Source: Verrucomicrobiota bacterium
GTDB lineage: Bacteria > Chlamydiota > Chlamydiia > Chlamydiales > Rhabdochlamydiaceae
Direction: 5' to 3'
Length of the DNA: 64,000 bases
Assembly: GCA_018240065.1 (NCBI GenBank)
Contig: JAFEGH010000004.1
Location: 62,001-126,000, forward strand
A program made the position numbers and the translations under genes. The notes below the pieces were generated by a model. That model saw nothing but the letters and a program-made list of their open reading frames with translations. It did no database searches and was not told where the DNA came from. Within the stretch, counting starts at the first letter, position 1; each line of letters starts with the position of its first letter. Below are positions 41,010-52,935 of this stretch, piece after piece.

Positions 41010-41852
41010 ATGTTAAAGCAATTTCGTCCAAGAACAGCAGGACAGAGACACCTCATCCTTACCACCCATGACGATTTGACGCGCGAAGGAAAAAAGAACC
41101 GAGCTGCCGTCAAGCCGCAAAAGTCCCTCCTTGTTAGCAAGAAGAGGACAAACGGCCGCAACCACCATGGCCACATCACGTGCCGTCATAAAGGGGGCGG
41201 ACACAAGAGGTTTTATCGCCTGATCGACTTCAAGCGCGACAAAGAAGCGGTCCCTGCAAAAGTAGCATCTGTAGAGTATGATCCAAATAGAACAGCTTTC
41301 ATCGCACTGCTCAATTACGCCGATGGTGAAAAGCGCTATATCATTGCACCACAAGGGATCAAAGTGGGCGATACCGTGACCAATCACGACGAAGGAGTAT
41401 TCAACGTCGGATGCAGCATGCGCATGAAAGCGATGCCGCTGGGGTCCACGATCCACAATATTGAAATCAACCCAGGCCGCGGCGGACAACTCGTCCGATC
41501 GGCTGGTCTTTCCGCCCAGTTGATGGCGAAAAGCGCTGGATACGTGACTTTGAGAATGCCGTCTGGCGAAGTCCGCATGGTTAATGAAAATTGCCGCGCG
41601 ACTTTTGGATCAGTGTCCAACCCTGAAAGAAACCTTCGCGTTGAAGGAAAAGCCGGAAGATCGCGCTGGAAAGGGATTCGCCCGACCGTCCGCGGTACAG
41701 CGATGAACCCAGTAGACCACCCACACGGCGGCGGTGAAGGTAAGCACAACGGCTACCTGCCACAGACGCCCTGGGCGATGTACACTAAAGGATATCGAAC
41801 ACGATCCAAGCGCAAATCTAACAAAATGATCGTCAAAGATCGCAGGAAATAG
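41010..41852 (+). CDS. rplB: Ribosomal protein L2
   Basis: 280 residues, central to subunit association and the peptidyl transferase centre. [19 protein letters not shown] near the C-terminus contains the essential His. Complete, standard length. Confidence 0.97.
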   Translation: MLKQFRPRTAGQRHLILTTHDDLTREGKKNRAAVKPQKSLLVSKKRTNGRNHHGHITCRHKGGGHKRFYRLIDFKRDKEAVPAKVASVEYDPNRTAFIALLNYADGEKRYIIAPQGIKVGDTVTNHDEGVFNVGCSMRMKAMPLGSTIHNIEINPGRGGQLVRSAGLSAQLMAKSAGYVTLRMPSGEVRMVNENCRATFGSVSNPERNLRVEGKAGRSRWKGIRPTVRGTAMNPVDHPHGGGEGKHNGYLPQTPWAMYTKGYRTRSKRKSNKMIVKDRRK

Positions 41853-41864
41853 AAAAGGTAGGAT

Positions 41865-42206
41865 ATGGGAAGATCGTTAAGAAAAGGTCCCTTCGTAGAT
41901 CACCACTTGATGGACAAGGTGGTCAAACTGAATAAAACCGGAAAAAAGAACCCGATCAAAACATGGTCGCGCCGTTCTATGATCCTGCCTGAGATGGTCG
42001 GCCACACATTTGAAGTGCATAACGGCAGAAAATTTATCAGCGTATTCGTCTCTGAGAACATGGTCGGACACCGCCTCGGCGAGTTTTCCCCGACGCGTCT
42101 GTTCAAAGGCCATGGATCCAAGAAAATTGCTGAAGCTGCCGCAGCTGCTCAAACAGCCGCTGCCGCTCCTGCTGCTAAACCTGCCCCAGAAGCTAAAAAA
42201 GGATAA
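41865..42206 (+). CDS. rpsS: Ribosomal protein S19 with an Ala/Pro-rich tail
   Basis: 113 residues; the core [20 protein letters not shown] to [13 protein letters not shown] is normal S19 (about 88 residues). It is followed by some 25 extra residues made of Ala, Pro and Lys ([20 protein letters not shown]). This tail should protrude from the 30S head near the subunit interface. It is unlike standard bacterial S19. Confidence 0.96.
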   Translation: MGRSLRKGPFVDHHLMDKVVKLNKTGKKNPIKTWSRRSMILPEMVGHTFEVHNGRKFISVFVSENMVGHRLGEFSPTRLFKGHGSKKIAEAAAAAQTAAAAPAAKPAPEAKKG

Positions 42207-42212
42207 TCGAAT

Positions 42213-42548
42213 ATGCAACAGGCAATCGCAAAGACCAAATTTGTCCGCATTAGCCCCAGAAAGGCCCGCCTCGCAGCGGATCTGATCCGTGGCAAAAGCG
42301 TAGAAGAGGCGACCACGCAATTGATGTTCTGCAAGCTTCGCGGCGGGCGTCTTCTGATGAGGACACTTGACACAGCTGTAGCCAACGCGGAAACACAGCT
42401 TAATGTTCAGCGCAGAGATTTGAAAGTTAAAGAAGTCAGAGTGGATGCAGGCCCCACGATGAAACGGGCGAAACCTAAAAACAAAGGTGGAAGCCATCCG
42501 ATCATGAAAAGAACAAGCCATTTCACAGTCATCGTGGCTGCAGAATAA
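42213..42548 (+). CDS. rplV: Ribosomal protein L22
   Basis: 111 residues; lines the exit tunnel. KFVRISPRKARLAADLIRGK and GPTMKRAKPKNKGGSHPIMK are diagnostic. Starts six bases after rpsS. Confidence 0.96.
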   Translation: MQQAIAKTKFVRISPRKARLAADLIRGKSVEEATTQLMFCKLRGGRLLMRTLDTAVANAETQLNVQRRDLKVKEVRVDAGPTMKRAKPKNKGGSHPIMKRTSHFTVIVAAE

Positions 42549-42563
42549 TTTAAGGGAGAATAC

Positions 42564-43214
42564 ATGGGACAAAAGACATCTCCAACAGGTTTCAGACTCG
42601 TTCGAACCAAAAAGTGGCGCTCCCTGTGGTACGCAGAAAAGCAGGAGTTCGGCAATCTTCTTGGTGAAGATCAAGTGATCAGAAAGTACCTGATGGCAAA
42701 ACCTTGCTGCCAAGGGACCTCTCAGCTCACGATTAAACGAATGAGCGGCAAGATCGAAGTGACTATCCATACTGCAAGACCTGGTCTTGTCATTGGGAAA
42801 AAAGGCGCTGAGATCGACGTCCTCAAACAGGAAATGAAAAAGTTGACCGGCAAAGATATCTGGATTGAAGTTGAAGAGATCAAAAGACCCGACCTCGACG
42901 CTAAACTCGTCGCTGACGGAATTGCCAAGCAACTCGAAAGACGCGTTCCTTTCAGACGCATCATGAAGAAAGCGATCCAGGCGACTATGGATGCCGGCGC
43001 AGCTGGTATCAAAGTCCAGATCTCCGGCCGAATCGGCGGAGCTGAGATTGCACGTACTGAATGGTACAAAGAAGGCCGAATCCCACTGCATACGATGCGC
43101 GCAGAGATCGACTATGCACACGGACGCGGAGAGACGACTTATGGGTCTATCGGCGTCAAAGTGTGGATTAACAAAGGCGACGAACAAACAACTCGAGCAG
43201 TAGTAGGAGGCTAA
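42564..43214 (+). CDS. rpsC: Ribosomal protein S3
   Basis: 216 residues with the KH domain ([20 protein letters not shown]) and the C-terminal [20 protein letters not shown]. Part of the mRNA entry site and helicase. Confidence 0.97.
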   Translation: MGQKTSPTGFRLVRTKKWRSLWYAEKQEFGNLLGEDQVIRKYLMAKPCCQGTSQLTIKRMSGKIEVTIHTARPGLVIGKKGAEIDVLKQEMKKLTGKDIWIEVEEIKRPDLDAKLVADGIAKQLERRVPFRRIMKKAIQATMDAGAAGIKVQISGRIGGAEIARTEWYKEGRIPLHTMRAEIDYAHGRGETTYGSIGVKVWINKGDEQTTRAVVGG

Positions 43215-43219
43215 TCCAT

Positions 43220-43639
43220 ATGGCCCTGATGCCAGTACGCGTAAAGCACAGAAAAATGCAAAAAGGTCAGCATGCTGGCCTGAGCAAAGCGGCTAACTTC
43301 GTCGATTTCGGCGATTATGGGATGCAAGTTCTCGAACGAGGACGCGTCACTAACCACCAGATCGAAGCGTGCCGTGTTGCGATCAACCGTTATTTTAACC
43401 GCCGCGGAAAAGTCTGGATCCGAATTTTCCCAGACAAATCCGTCAGCAAAAAGCCAGCCGAGACTCGTATGGGTAAAGGTAAAGGCGCGCCCGACCATTG
43501 GGTAGCTGTCGTCCGCCCAGGAAGAATCATGTTCGAAGTCGGCGGAGTTCCCAAAGAAATGGCTCAAAGCGCTCTGAGAAGAGCTGCAGCGAAACTGGGA
43601 CTTAAGACCCGTTTTGTCGAACGCGTTGAGAGAGTATAG
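43220..43639 (+). CDS. rplP: Ribosomal protein L16
   Basis: 139 residues. [20 protein letters not shown] and [20 protein letters not shown] are typical. ATG 43220 follows AGGAGG; an internal ATG at 43229 gives the more usual N-terminus and is possible. Confidence 0.96.
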   Translation: MALMPVRVKHRKMQKGQHAGLSKAANFVDFGDYGMQVLERGRVTNHQIEACRVAINRYFNRRGKVWIRIFPDKSVSKKPAETRMGKGKGAPDHWVAVVRPGRIMFEVGGVPKEMAQSALRRAAAKLGLKTRFVERVERV

Positions 43640-43648
43640 GAATACAAT

Positions 43649-43855
43649 ATGTCAAATGTAAAAGAGTACAGAGATCAATCCCAGGAAGAGCTGAAAGCCC
43701 TCTACCAAGACTTGTCCAAAGAGCTTTTTCAACTTCGCAATGAAATGAAAGTGACGCGCAAGATGGAGAAACCACACCTGGTGCGCATCAAGAAGAAAGA
43801 CCGGGCCCGCGTGATGACAATTCTGCGCGAAAAAGAACTGAAAGCAACTAGTTGA
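43649..43855 (+). CDS. rpmC: Ribosomal protein L29
   Basis: 68 residues, two-helix protein at the tunnel exit; FQLRNEMKVTRKMEKPHLVR is the family core. Confidence 0.92.
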   Translation: MSNVKEYRDQSQEELKALYQDLSKELFQLRNEMKVTRKMEKPHLVRIKKKDRARVMTILREKELKATS

Positions 43856-43863
43856 GGTTAGAC

Positions 43864-44112
43864 ATGGATATTGAGTCAAAAAGAAAAGTTAGAGAAGGCG
43901 TAGTCGTCTCAACAAAGATGCAGAAGACGATCACAGTTAAAGTAGAGCGAACAATTCGCCACCCTACTTTTAGCAAAGTCATGACGCGAGCTAAGAAATA
44001 CTACGCTCACAGCGAAAACCCAGACGTCCAAGTTGGTCAGAAAGTCCGTATTATCGAAACTCGACCGATGTCTAAGTTAAAGCGTTGGCGATTATTGGAA
44101 GTTCTCGCTTAA
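43864..44112 (+). CDS. rpsQ: Ribosomal protein S17
   Basis: 82 residues. RKVREGVVVSTKMQKTITVK and RIIETRPMSKLKRWRLLEVL identify it. I choose ATG 43864, preceded by GAGG; a TTG at 43852 would add four residues and overlap rpmC. Confidence 0.95.
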   Translation: MDIESKRKVREGVVVSTKMQKTITVKVERTIRHPTFSKVMTRAKKYYAHSENPDVQVGQKVRIIETRPMSKLKRWRLLEVLA

Positions 44113-44154
44113 TCGCTTAAACAGCGAAGCGGGATTTAAAAAGGTGAGTTAAAC

Positions 44155-44523
44155 ATGATCCAGCAAGAATCCGAATTAGAAGTTGCAGATAACACAGGCG
44201 CCAAGCGAGTTCGATGCTTTAAAGTCCTGAAAGGCTCTAAGCGTAGATATGCGAACGTCGGCGATGTGATCATTTGCTCAGTTAAAGACGCCGATTCCAA
44301 AGGCAGCGTCAAGAAAGGGGAAGTTGTCAGAGCCGTGATTGTAAGAACACGCAGCTATGTACGCAGAGCTGATGGTTCGCTGCTCCGCTTTTACGACAAC
44401 AGCTGTGTTCTGATCGACGATAAAGACAATCCACGTGGAACTCGTATCTTTGGGCCCGTTGCCCGGGAAGTTCGCGAATGCGGATTTGTCAAGATCAGTT
44501 CGCTTGCGCCAGAAGTGATATAG
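44155..44523 (+). CDS. rplN: Ribosomal protein L14
   Basis: 122 residues. [20 protein letters not shown] and [14 protein letters not shown] are diagnostic. First gene of the spc-type part, 42 bases after rpsQ. Confidence 0.96.
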   Translation: MIQQESELEVADNTGAKRVRCFKVLKGSKRRYANVGDVIICSVKDADSKGSVKKGEVVRAVIVRTRSYVRRADGSLLRFYDNSCVLIDDKDNPRGTRIFGPVAREVRECGFVKISSLAPEVI

Positions 44524-44533
44524 GGAGAGAAAG

Positions 44534-44866
44534 ATGAGCAAATGGATTAGAAAAGGCGACAAAGTCGTCGTCATCGCAGGAAACGACAAAGGTAAAACAG
44601 GCGAAGTGATCTCTCGTAACGAAGATCGCATCATCGTTCAAGGCGTCAACATCCGCAAAAAACACGCTAAACGCCGTCAAAAGGCGCCTGGCGCGGAGAT
44701 CTTAGAGATGGAAATGCCGTTCCACGTATCCAACGTCGCTCTGTGCAGCGAAGATGGAAAACCTGTTAAACCGAAAGTGCGTTTAAGCAAAAACGGTGAC
44801 AAAGAGTTATTTTATCTCGAAGGCGACAAAGAAGTCGCTCTCCGACAAGTAAGAAAACATTCATAA
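44534..44866 (+). CDS. rplX: Ribosomal protein L24
   Basis: 110 residues with the KOW motif GDKVVVIAGNDKGKTGEVIS. Assembly initiator of the 50S subunit. Confidence 0.95.
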   Translation: MSKWIRKGDKVVVIAGNDKGKTGEVISRNEDRIIVQGVNIRKKHAKRRQKAPGAEILEMEMPFHVSNVALCSEDGKPVKPKVRLSKNGDKELFYLEGDKEVALRQVRKHS

Positions 44867-44880
44867 AGTAGATGAAGGCA

Positions 44881-45438
44881 ATGTCTAGGTTACAAAAACG
44901 ATACAAAGAAGAAGTCAAGAAGGCCCTTCAAGAGAAATTCAAGTACAGCAACGCTATGCTTGTTCCTTCTCTCAAGAAGATTGTCATCAGCATGGGACTT
45001 GCTGAAGCCACCAAGGATAAGAACGCCATGCAGGACTGCATTAAAGAAATGGCGAGTCTGTCCGGGCAGAAGCCGATCTTGACAAAAGCTAAAAAGTCCG
45101 TCGCGAACTTCAAGCTCCGTGAAGACCAGGCAATCGGTTTGAAAGTGACATTGCGAAAAAAGAGAATGTTCGACTTTTTCGACCGCTTTTGCCACATCGT
45201 TTCCCCACGCATTCGCGACTTCCGCGGATTCCCTCTGAAATGCGATGGAAGCGGCAACTATTCTTTAGGCATAGAAGAACAACAGATTTTCCCCGAAATC
45301 AACTTAGATGAAGTCAAGAGAACGCAGGGGATGAATATCACATTCGTCACATCAGCAACAAACGATGAGGAGTGCATTGAACTGTTAAAGTTGCTTGGCC
45401 TCCCATTCCAAAAAGAGACTATAGCTTCGGGAGAGTAA
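44881..45438 (+). CDS. rplE: Ribosomal protein L5
   Basis: 185 residues. Starts [20 protein letters not shown], as in other chlamydial L5; an ATG at 44872 adds three residues. [18 protein letters not shown] is the typical core. rpsN (S14), which follows rplE in most bacteria, is absent here. Confidence 0.95.
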   Translation: MSRLQKRYKEEVKKALQEKFKYSNAMLVPSLKKIVISMGLAEATKDKNAMQDCIKEMASLSGQKPILTKAKKSVANFKLREDQAIGLKVTLRKKRMFDFFDRFCHIVSPRIRDFRGFPLKCDGSGNYSLGIEEQQIFPEINLDEVKRTQGMNITFVTSATNDEECIELLKLLGLPFQKETIASGE

Positions 45439-45441
45439 GGC

Positions 45442-45831
45442 ATGTTACACGATCCAATCGCTGATTTACTGACAAGAATTCGTAACGCGAAAACTGCGAG
45501 ACATCGCTTTGTCGATTTTCGCCCAAGTAAGATCAAAATGGAAATCGTCAAAGTTTTGCATGAGCAGGGCTTTGTCGAGAAATTCATGGTGAACGAAGAG
45601 AAAGGGCAGGCTCGCCTGTTCCTCAAATACGCTGGCGGTAGAGAACCTGTAATTAAAGGTTTGAACCGGATGTCCTGTCCTTCGTTGAGACGCTATGTAG
45701 GATACAAGCAGATTCCAAGGATCTACGGGGGAATGGGTGTCGCAATTCTTTCTACGCCAGGCGGCATTGTCGATGGCGAAACCGCACGCAAGAAGAAACT
45801 CGGCGGCGAATTGCTCTGCTTAGTTTGGTAA
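45442..45831 (+). CDS. rpsH: Ribosomal protein S8
   Basis: 129 residues; central 30S assembly protein and, in E. coli, repressor of the spc operon. LHDPIADLLTRIRNAKTARH and GMGVAILSTPGGIVDGETAR are diagnostic. Confidence 0.96.
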   Translation: MLHDPIADLLTRIRNAKTARHRFVDFRPSKIKMEIVKVLHEQGFVEKFMVNEEKGQARLFLKYAGGREPVIKGLNRMSCPSLRRYVGYKQIPRIYGGMGVAILSTPGGIVDGETARKKKLGGELLCLVW

Positions 45832-45849
45832 TAAAATAAGGGTAAAAGC

Positions 45850-46398
45850 ATGTCAAGACTTGGAAAATCGCCAATCCCACTGCCGGAGAAGGTTGAAGTT
45901 AAAATTGCCGACGGAATGGTCCAGGCTAAGGGCCCGAAAGGAAATTTAACAATTCCTGCTCACAATGGGATTTCAATTAAAGTAGAAGGCAACCGTCTTC
46001 TCGTCGAAAGAGATGAGAAGGTCGAAATGCCAAACACGACGCACGGCCTGTTCCGCGCTCTGATCAATAACATGGTCGTCGGCGTCAGCAAAGGGTTCGA
46101 AATCCGTTTAAGCCTTATCGGCGTCGGTTACCGTGCTGCTGTGCAGGGAGCCATGCTGGATCTTCAACTCGGCTTTTCGCATCCTACGCAATTAAAGATC
46201 CCAAAAGGGGTCAATATCACAGTCGAAAAGAGCGTCCTGATCATCATCAGCGGCATCGACAAACATCTCGTCGGACAATTCGCTGCCCAAGTCCGTGGGA
46301 TGAAACCCCCAGAGCCCTATAAAGGCAAAGGGATTCGATATGAAAATGAATTTGTCCGCAAGAAAGCAGGTAAAGCGGCCAAAGGTAAAACGGCTTGA
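45850..46398 (+). CDS. rplF: Ribosomal protein L6
   Basis: 182 residues with the two repeated L6 domains. SRLGKSPIPLPEKVEVKIAD and PEPYKGKGIRYENEFVRKKA are typical. Confidence 0.96.
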   Translation: MSRLGKSPIPLPEKVEVKIADGMVQAKGPKGNLTIPAHNGISIKVEGNRLLVERDEKVEMPNTTHGLFRALINNMVVGVSKGFEIRLSLIGVGYRAAVQGAMLDLQLGFSHPTQLKIPKGVNITVEKSVLIIISGIDKHLVGQFAAQVRGMKPPEPYKGKGIRYENEFVRKKAGKAAKGKTA

Positions 46399-46414
46399 GG
46401 TTAGGTAAGACGGT

Positions 46415-46786
46415 ATGATTAATGAGTTAATTAAGCGCAACGTTCGACGCCGCAGAAGAATGCTTCGAGTTCGAAAGCATGTCAGAGGGACGGCAGAAAA
46501 ACCAAGACTTACTGTGTTTAAGTCAAATATGCACATTTTTGCCCAGTTAATCGACGACGAAAAAGGGTTCACAATTGCTAGCGCAGGCACTGTCCAGAAA
46601 GATTTTCGCGACCAGAAGCTCGGCAAGCGAAGCAAAGATGCAGCCCGCAAAGTCGGCACCATGATCGCTGAAGTGGCTAAGCAAAAGAATATCGTTAATG
46701 TTGTCTTCGATCGCGGATTCAACAAATACCACGGTTTGCTTGCGGAAGTCGCTAATGCGGCCCGCGAAACAGGATTACAATTTTAG
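46415..46786 (+). CDS. rplR: Ribosomal protein L18
   Basis: 123 residues, 5S rRNA-binding. RVRKHVRGTAEKPRLTVFKS and VVFDRGFNKYHGLLAEVANA identify it. Confidence 0.95.
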   Translation: MINELIKRNVRRRRRMLRVRKHVRGTAEKPRLTVFKSNMHIFAQLIDDEKGFTIASAGTVQKDFRDQKLGKRSKDAARKVGTMIAEVAKQKNIVNVVFDRGFNKYHGLLAEVANAARETGLQF

Positions 46787-46801
46787 TCAGGGAAAATAGA
46801 C

Positions 46802-47305
46802 ATGTCCAAACAAGAAGCTAAACGACGCGCAGAAGATTACGGGACTGAATTCGAAGAGAAGGTGCTCTATATCAATCGCTGCTCTAAAGTCGTCAAAGGT
46901 GGACGCAAGTTCAGCTTTTCCGCATTGATCATCATCGGCGACGGCCAGGGCCGCATCGGCTTCGGTTTTGCGAAAGCCAATGAAGTCTCTGATGCGATCC
47001 GCAAAGGCACTGAAGCTGCCCGCAAAAACGTCATGTCCTTTGAAATGGAAGGGACGACGATCCCGCACGAGATCACTGTCGAATGGGACGGAGCGCGTGT
47101 GATGATGAAACCCGCACCTGAAGGTACCGGTGTTATTGCTGGTTCAAAAGTTCGGTCTGTTCTTGAACTTGGCGGCGTTAAAGATGTCGTAGCTAAGAGC
47201 TTCGGATCCAGTAATCCGATGAACTTGGTCCGCGCTACTATCGAAGCCCTGTCTCAACTGACCAATCGACAAATGAATAGGGAAATCCGAGGACTCAAGA
47301 CATGA
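46802..47305 (+). CDS. rpsE: Ribosomal protein S5
   Basis: 167 residues. KVVKGGRKFSFSALIIIGDG and GTGVIAGSKVRSVLELGGVK are the family motifs. Its stop overlaps the rplO start (ATGA); rpmD (L30), normally between them, is absent. Confidence 0.96.
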   Translation: MSKQEAKRRAEDYGTEFEEKVLYINRCSKVVKGGRKFSFSALIIIGDGQGRIGFGFAKANEVSDAIRKGTEAARKNVMSFEMEGTTIPHEITVEWDGARVMMKPAPEGTGVIAGSKVRSVLELGGVKDVVAKSFGSSNPMNLVRATIEALSQLTNRQMNREIRGLKT

Positions 47306-47766
47306 TTAATTTAGCGCAATTATCTAATACTCATCGTCCGACTAAAAAAAGATACCGCGTTGGCCGCGGAATGGGATCCAAGTGCGGAAAGACTTGCGGT
47401 CGCGGCGTTAAAGGGGACAAGGCTCGCAGAGGATATAAGAATCACTTCGGCCAGGAAGGCGGACAGATCCCTTTGTACAAAAAACTCCCGACACGCGGCT
47501 TCACAAACGGCCGTTTTAAGAATGAAGTCTTCGCGATTAATCTTGGAATGATCGACAAGCTTTACACCGACGGCGAGAAGGTCAATCTGGAAACGTTGCA
47601 GCAGAAGGGGTATGCCCCACGCCGCGTTCCTGGTGGACTGAAAATTCTTTCTAACGGCGAGCTGACTAAAAAAGTGACCGTCGAGGCGAGTTTCTTCTCT
47701 CAGGGTGCTGAAGAAAAACTTAAAAAGAACGGAATCTCTTTCCAACAAGTCGCTGTTGCGAAATAA
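47302..47766 (+). CDS. rplO: Ribosomal protein L15
   Basis: 154 residues. The Gly-rich N-terminus RVGRGMGSKCGKTCGRGVKG is diagnostic. Translationally coupled to rpsE through a 4-base overlap. Confidence 0.95.
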   Translation: MINLAQLSNTHRPTKKRYRVGRGMGSKCGKTCGRGVKGDKARRGYKNHFGQEGGQIPLYKKLPTRGFTNGRFKNEVFAINLGMIDKLYTDGEKVNLETLQQKGYAPRRVPGGLKILSNGELTKKVTVEASFFSQGAEEKLKKNGISFQQVAVAK

Positions 47767-47804
47767 TCCGCGTATCCAAAATTTAACTGCCAAGCGAATG
47801 ACTG

Positions 47805-49175
47805 ATGATTGACGGGATAAAACGGATCTTAAGCGTACCGGAGCTAAAGGCGAAAATCGTCTTTACTCTGATGATGCTCATTGCCTGCCGCGTCGGCGCC
47901 TATATTCCCGTACCGGGAATCAACGGCGACGCAGCAGTCGAGCTGTTCCGCAATGCTACCGGCGGAGGACAGAACCTGTTCCAATTAATGGATGTGTTCT
48001 CCGGCGGAGCGTTTGCACAGATGACTGTCATTGCGCTTGGCGTCATGCCTTACATCTCTGCATCGATCATCATGCAGCTTCTGATGGCGCTTGTTCCCAC
48101 GCTGCAGAGAGAGATCCGAGAGAATCCCGATGTGGGCCGTCGCAAGATGGGCAAGTGGACCCGAATTCTGACGGTAGTCCTTGCCTTCTTTCAGGCTGGG
48201 CTCTACGGCAAGTACGCTGTCCAGCTCAACGCCGGCAGCCCAGGGATCATCGTCAACGAAATCCTCGATGTTCAGGCCTTCGGCATTCCATGGCTGTTCT
48301 ATCTGATCGTCATGGCTACGATGACCGCTGGAACTATTTTATTGATGTGGATCGGCGAGCAGATCACTGAAAGAGGAGTCGGCAACGGGATCAGCTTGAT
48401 CATTACGATCGGTATCCTGTCTTCGCTTCCCAGTACGTTCGGCTCAGTCATCCGCCAACTGAACTTGGATTCGCAAGAACCCGGCCAGCTGACTTTTTCG
48501 TCGCTTGTCGTCCTCAGCGGTCTGTTCGTCCTGATCATCGTCGGAACGATCCTGATTATCCAGGGGCAGCGCAAGATCCCTCTGCAATACGCACGCCGTG
48601 TTGTCGGCAGGCAGGAAGTTCAGGGCGGCAACGCTTATATTCCTTTGAAGATCAACTATGCGGGTGTCATCCCTGTGATCTTTGCGACATCGCTTTTAAT
48701 GTTCCCTGCCACGATTGGTCAGTTTGTTGGCCGAGGATCGTGGGTTGGACAGGTCGCCAACATGATTTCGCCGGGCACCTGGGTATACATGGCTTTTTAC
48801 GTCCTGTTAATCATTTTCTTTACCTATTTTTGGACGGCCACCCAGTTCCACCCGGAGCAGATTGCATCCGATATGAAGAAGAACGGAGCTTTTATTCCAG
48901 GAATCCGTCAAGGCAAACCGACTCAGGATTATCTTGAATCGACGATGAACCGCATCACTTTTGCCGGAGCGTTTTTCCTGGCTTCGATTGCCATTCTGCC
49001 GACAGTTGTCGGTAAAATGTTGAGTGTAGACTCCTCGATAACCTACTTTTTTGGAGGGACTTCCCTGCTGATTTTAGTTGGGGTTGTGCTCGATACCTCC
49101 AAACAGATCGAGTCCCATTTGTTGATGAAGCGCTACGAAGGCTTCATGAAGAAAGGGCGGTTGAGAGGACGATAA
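47805..49175 (+). CDS. secY: Preprotein translocase subunit SecY
   Basis: Channel subunit of the Sec translocase, 456 residues with ten membrane helices. [34 protein letters not shown] and the cytoplasmic loop [18 protein letters not shown] are characteristic. It is in its usual place after rplO. Confidence 0.97.
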   Translation: MIDGIKRILSVPELKAKIVFTLMMLIACRVGAYIPVPGINGDAAVELFRNATGGGQNLFQLMDVFSGGAFAQMTVIALGVMPYISASIIMQLLMALVPTLQREIRENPDVGRRKMGKWTRILTVVLAFFQAGLYGKYAVQLNAGSPGIIVNEILDVQAFGIPWLFYLIVMATMTAGTILLMWIGEQITERGVGNGISLIITIGILSSLPSTFGSVIRQLNLDSQEPGQLTFSSLVVLSGLFVLIIVGTILIIQGQRKIPLQYARRVVGRQEVQGGNAYIPLKINYAGVIPVIFATSLLMFPATIGQFVGRGSWVGQVANMISPGTWVYMAFYVLLIIFFTYFWTATQFHPEQIASDMKKNGAFIPGIRQGKPTQDYLESTMNRITFAGAFFLASIAILPTVVGKMLSVDSSITYFFGGTSLLILVGVVLDTSKQIESHLLMKRYEGFMKKGRLRGR

Positions 49176-49196
49176 GTAATCTTGATGTTAAGTGCA

Positions 49197-49224
49197 TTTT
49201 TGAGGGATTTGTCCTTCAAAAATT
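49197..49224 (+). terminator. Stem-loop between secY and rpsM
   Basis: ATTTTTGAGGGA (49197-49208) pairs with TCCTTCAAAAAT (49213-49224), loop TTTG, with one G-T pair. No T run follows. It lies in a 135-base gap where infA and rpmJ stand in many bacteria; neither is present. It may split the superoperon or mark RNA processing. Confidence 0.5.
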
Positions 49225-49310
49225 AGTTATCATTGAACCAAAGTACAGTTGTAAATAAACAAAACATCTGTTAAATTCCTCAGAACGTTTATGAAAAAAG
49301 GAATCTTTTC

Positions 49311-49679
49311 ATGCCAAGAGTGATCGGGATTGATATCCCAGATAATAAACGGTTAGAAATCAGCCTCATGTACATCTACGGAGTCGGCCGACATCTGTCG
49401 AACGAGATCTGCGCGAAACTTGGATTGGATCCAAACATGAAGGCCCACAATTTGAATGAAGACGACATCGCGAAAATTAACGCCATGTTGACTTCTCAGT
49501 ATGTCGTCGAGGGCGACCTTCGACGCCAGGTTCAGAACAACATTAAGCGTCTGATCAGCATCCACTGCTATCGCGGAATGCGTCATCGCTTAGGGCTTCC
49601 ATGCCGCGGCCAGCGCACGCGCACGAATTCGCGTACTCGCAAAGGTAAGAGAAAAACCGTTGCTAATAAGAAGAAATAA
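49311..49679 (+). CDS. rpsM: Ribosomal protein S13
   Basis: 122 residues. MPRVIGIDIPDNKRLEISLM and RHRLGLPCRGQRTRTNSRTR are diagnostic. First gene of the alpha-type part. Confidence 0.96.
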   Translation: MPRVIGIDIPDNKRLEISLMYIYGVGRHLSNEICAKLGLDPNMKAHNLNEDDIAKINAMLTSQYVVEGDLRRQVQNNIKRLISIHCYRGMRHRLGLPCRGQRTRTNSRTRKGKRKTVANKKK

Positions 49680-49692
49680 AGGAGTGTGACCC

Positions 49693-50115
49693 TTGGCTAA
49701 GCAAGATGCTCAGAAGACGATGGCTAAGAAACCGACCATCGCAAAAACTCGTAAGAAGACTATCCGCAATGTCCCTAGTGGAATTGCCCATGTCAGAGCT
49801 ACATTTAACAACACGATCGTTTCTATCACGGATTTAACGGGCAACGTCATTTCATGGGCGTCTTCCGGAAAAGTCGGCTACGTCGGATCGCGCAAGTCGT
49901 CCGCATTCGCTGCGACTGTCGCTGCACAAGATGCTGCGAAAGCTGCGATGGCGCTTGGAATGAAAGAAGTTGAAGTCAATCTTTCAGGTCCCGGGGCCGG
50001 AAGAGAATCCGCTGTCCGCGGCTTGCAAAGCTCAGGACTTGCGATCACGATTATTCGCGACAAGACTCCGGTGCCGCACAACGGCTGCCGCGCACGCAAG
50101 CGTAGAAGAGTCTAA
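49693..50115 (+). CDS. rpsK: Ribosomal protein S11
   Basis: 140 residues from TTG 49693, preceded by [26 protein letters not shown] and the C-terminal [18 protein letters not shown] are typical. The N-terminal 25 residues are a basic extension. Confidence 0.95.
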   Translation: MAKQDAQKTMAKKPTIAKTRKKTIRNVPSGIAHVRATFNNTIVSITDLTGNVISWASSGKVGYVGSRKSSAFAATVAAQDAAKAAMALGMKEVEVNLSGPGAGRESAVRGLQSSGLAITIIRDKTPVPHNGCRARKRRRV

Positions 50116-50159
50116 TAATCAGTTAATTTCGGAATTAGCAATTTTGCAGGAGTTCGTTC

Positions 50160-51257
50160 ATGGCCGTAAAGTATGGCAAGTTTGAATTGCCGACAAAGAT
50201 CAAAGTCGATGAGTCGAGCAAATCAGGTACCTTCGCTCGTTTTATCGCGGAGCCTTTTGAAAAAGGATTTGGGCATACTGTCGGTAATGCTCTTAGAAGA
50301 ATCATTCTCAGTTCCCTGGAAGCGCCTTCCATCATGTCTGTGCGCATCGAAGGGGTTCCACATGAGTATATGGCTGTCGATGGGGTCATTGAGGACATGA
50401 CGCACATTGTGCTCAACCTCAAGAACGCCCTCCTCCGTAAGTTGCCGACTGATGAAGAGATGGGCTCACGCGAACCAAAAGTCGTTTCCAAGATCCTCGA
50501 CATCACAGCTGACATGCTCGACAAGAACGGCGGTCAGTATTCTGTGACGCTCAAGGACCTGATGGGAATGAGTGATTTCGACGTCGTCAACCCCGACCTC
50601 CTGATCTTCTCAGTGACAAAACCAATGACCCGCAAAGTCGACATCAAAGTCGCTGTTGGGCGCGGTTATGTTCCATCTGAGAGACACATGATGGGCGAAA
50701 AAGGCGTCGACGAGATCATCATCGACTCCGCTTTCTCCCCAGTGCGCCTCGTCAACTACTTCGTCGAGAACACACGCGTCGGTCAAGATACCGACTTCGA
50801 CCGTCTGATCCTCGAAGTCCAGACAGATGGACGCATTACTCCCGAAGAAGCGCTGTCTTTTGCAACGCAGATCGGCATCCTGCATCTCCAAGTCTTCGAT
50901 CAGCTCAAGTTCCATAACTTGACATTCGATCAGGGCGAAGTGGAAATGAATACGGATCGCGATGCTCTGATGGCAAAGCTTGCCCTCAAGATCAACGAGA
51001 TCGAGCTTTCTGTCCGTTCGACAAACTGCCTGGCGGGAGCGAACATCGACACGATTGCTGAACTCGTCGTGATGCCAGAATCTGAAATGCTTAAATTCAG
51101 AAACTTCGGTAAGAAATCACTCAACGAGATTAAGTCCAAACTCGAAGAAATGGGACTTTCTCTTGGCATGGACTTGGCGAAATTCGGAATCAATCGAGAC
51201 AACGTCAAGCAACTCATCCAAGACTACATCACTGAAAAAGCAGGAACTCAAGTATGA
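50160..51257 (+). CDS. rpoA: RNA polymerase alpha subunit
   Basis: 365 residues. The assembly domain contains [20 protein letters not shown]; the C-terminal domain ([40 protein letters not shown]) is the UP-element and activator contact. Slightly longer than E. coli alpha, as in other Chlamydiae. Overlaps the rplQ start by four bases. Confidence 0.97.
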   Translation: MAVKYGKFELPTKIKVDESSKSGTFARFIAEPFEKGFGHTVGNALRRIILSSLEAPSIMSVRIEGVPHEYMAVDGVIEDMTHIVLNLKNALLRKLPTDEEMGSREPKVVSKILDITADMLDKNGGQYSVTLKDLMGMSDFDVVNPDLLIFSVTKPMTRKVDIKVAVGRGYVPSERHMMGEKGVDEIIIDSAFSPVRLVNYFVENTRVGQDTDFDRLILEVQTDGRITPEEALSFATQIGILHLQVFDQLKFHNLTFDQGEVEMNTDRDALMAKLALKINEIELSVRSTNCLAGANIDTIAELVVMPESEMLKFRNFGKKSLNEIKSKLEEMGLSLGMDLAKFGINRDNVKQLIQDYITEKAGTQV

Positions 51258-51682
51258 GACACGGAAAAGACACATTCAAAATTGGGAGAACTGCCAGCCA
51301 TCGTCGCTGCATGATCGCCAATATGCTTAAATCTCTCATCGAGCATGGCCGCATCGAAACGACAGAGCGCAAGGCAAAAGAACTCCGCCGGCATGCTGAC
51401 CAAATGGTCACACTGGCTAAGAAAAACACACTCGCCAGCCGCCGCAAAGCTGTTGCCGAGTTGATGATTTCTTACAATGCGCTGACGACGAAAGAAGCAC
51501 GCGCAGCGAAAGGCGGAAAAACGGCTAGCCATAATGCTGACCGCAAAGTCATCGGCAAGCTCTTCACAGAGCTCGGACCGCGCTTTGCGACACGCAACGG
51601 CGGCTATACGCGAATCATTAAGAAAGATTTCCGCGTAGGCGATAGCGCACCTAGCTGCTTTATCGAATATCTCGCCGAGTAG
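51254..51682 (+). CDS. rplQ: Ribosomal protein L17
   Basis: 142 residues. [20 protein letters not shown] and [20 protein letters not shown] identify it. Last gene of the superoperon, followed by a terminator. Confidence 0.96.
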   Translation: MRHGKDTFKIGRTASHRRCMIANMLKSLIEHGRIETTERKAKELRRHADQMVTLAKKNTLASRRKAVAELMISYNALTTKEARAAKGGKTASHNADRKVIGKLFTELGPRFATRNGGYTRIIKKDFRVGDSAPSCFIEYLAE

Positions 51683-51697
51683 TATTTCCCATTCTTT

Positions 51698-51737
51698 AAA
51701 GCCTCAGAGGGTCAAGCTTCTGGGGCTTTTTTATTTT
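51698..51737 (+). terminator. Intrinsic terminator of the ribosomal superoperon
   Basis: AAAGCCTCAG (51698-51707) pairs with CTGGGGCTTT (51720-51729), one G-T pair, followed by TTTTATTTT. A clear rho-independent terminator 15 bases after the rplQ stop. Confidence 0.85.
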
Positions 51738-51807
51738 CTTCATCTTTAGGCACTTTAGTTCTTTTCCCTCTGACATCTCAACGACGTTAAATCTCGCAGA
51801 TTCTTAG

Positions 51808-52920
<1,113 letters not shown>

Positions 52921-52935
52921 TTTTTTGATTTTTTC

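Noticed and set aside
41877..43187. 436-aa minus-strand open frame
   Set aside because: Antisense to rpsS, rplV and rpsC, which are certain. Cys/Phe/Ser-rich shadow translation.
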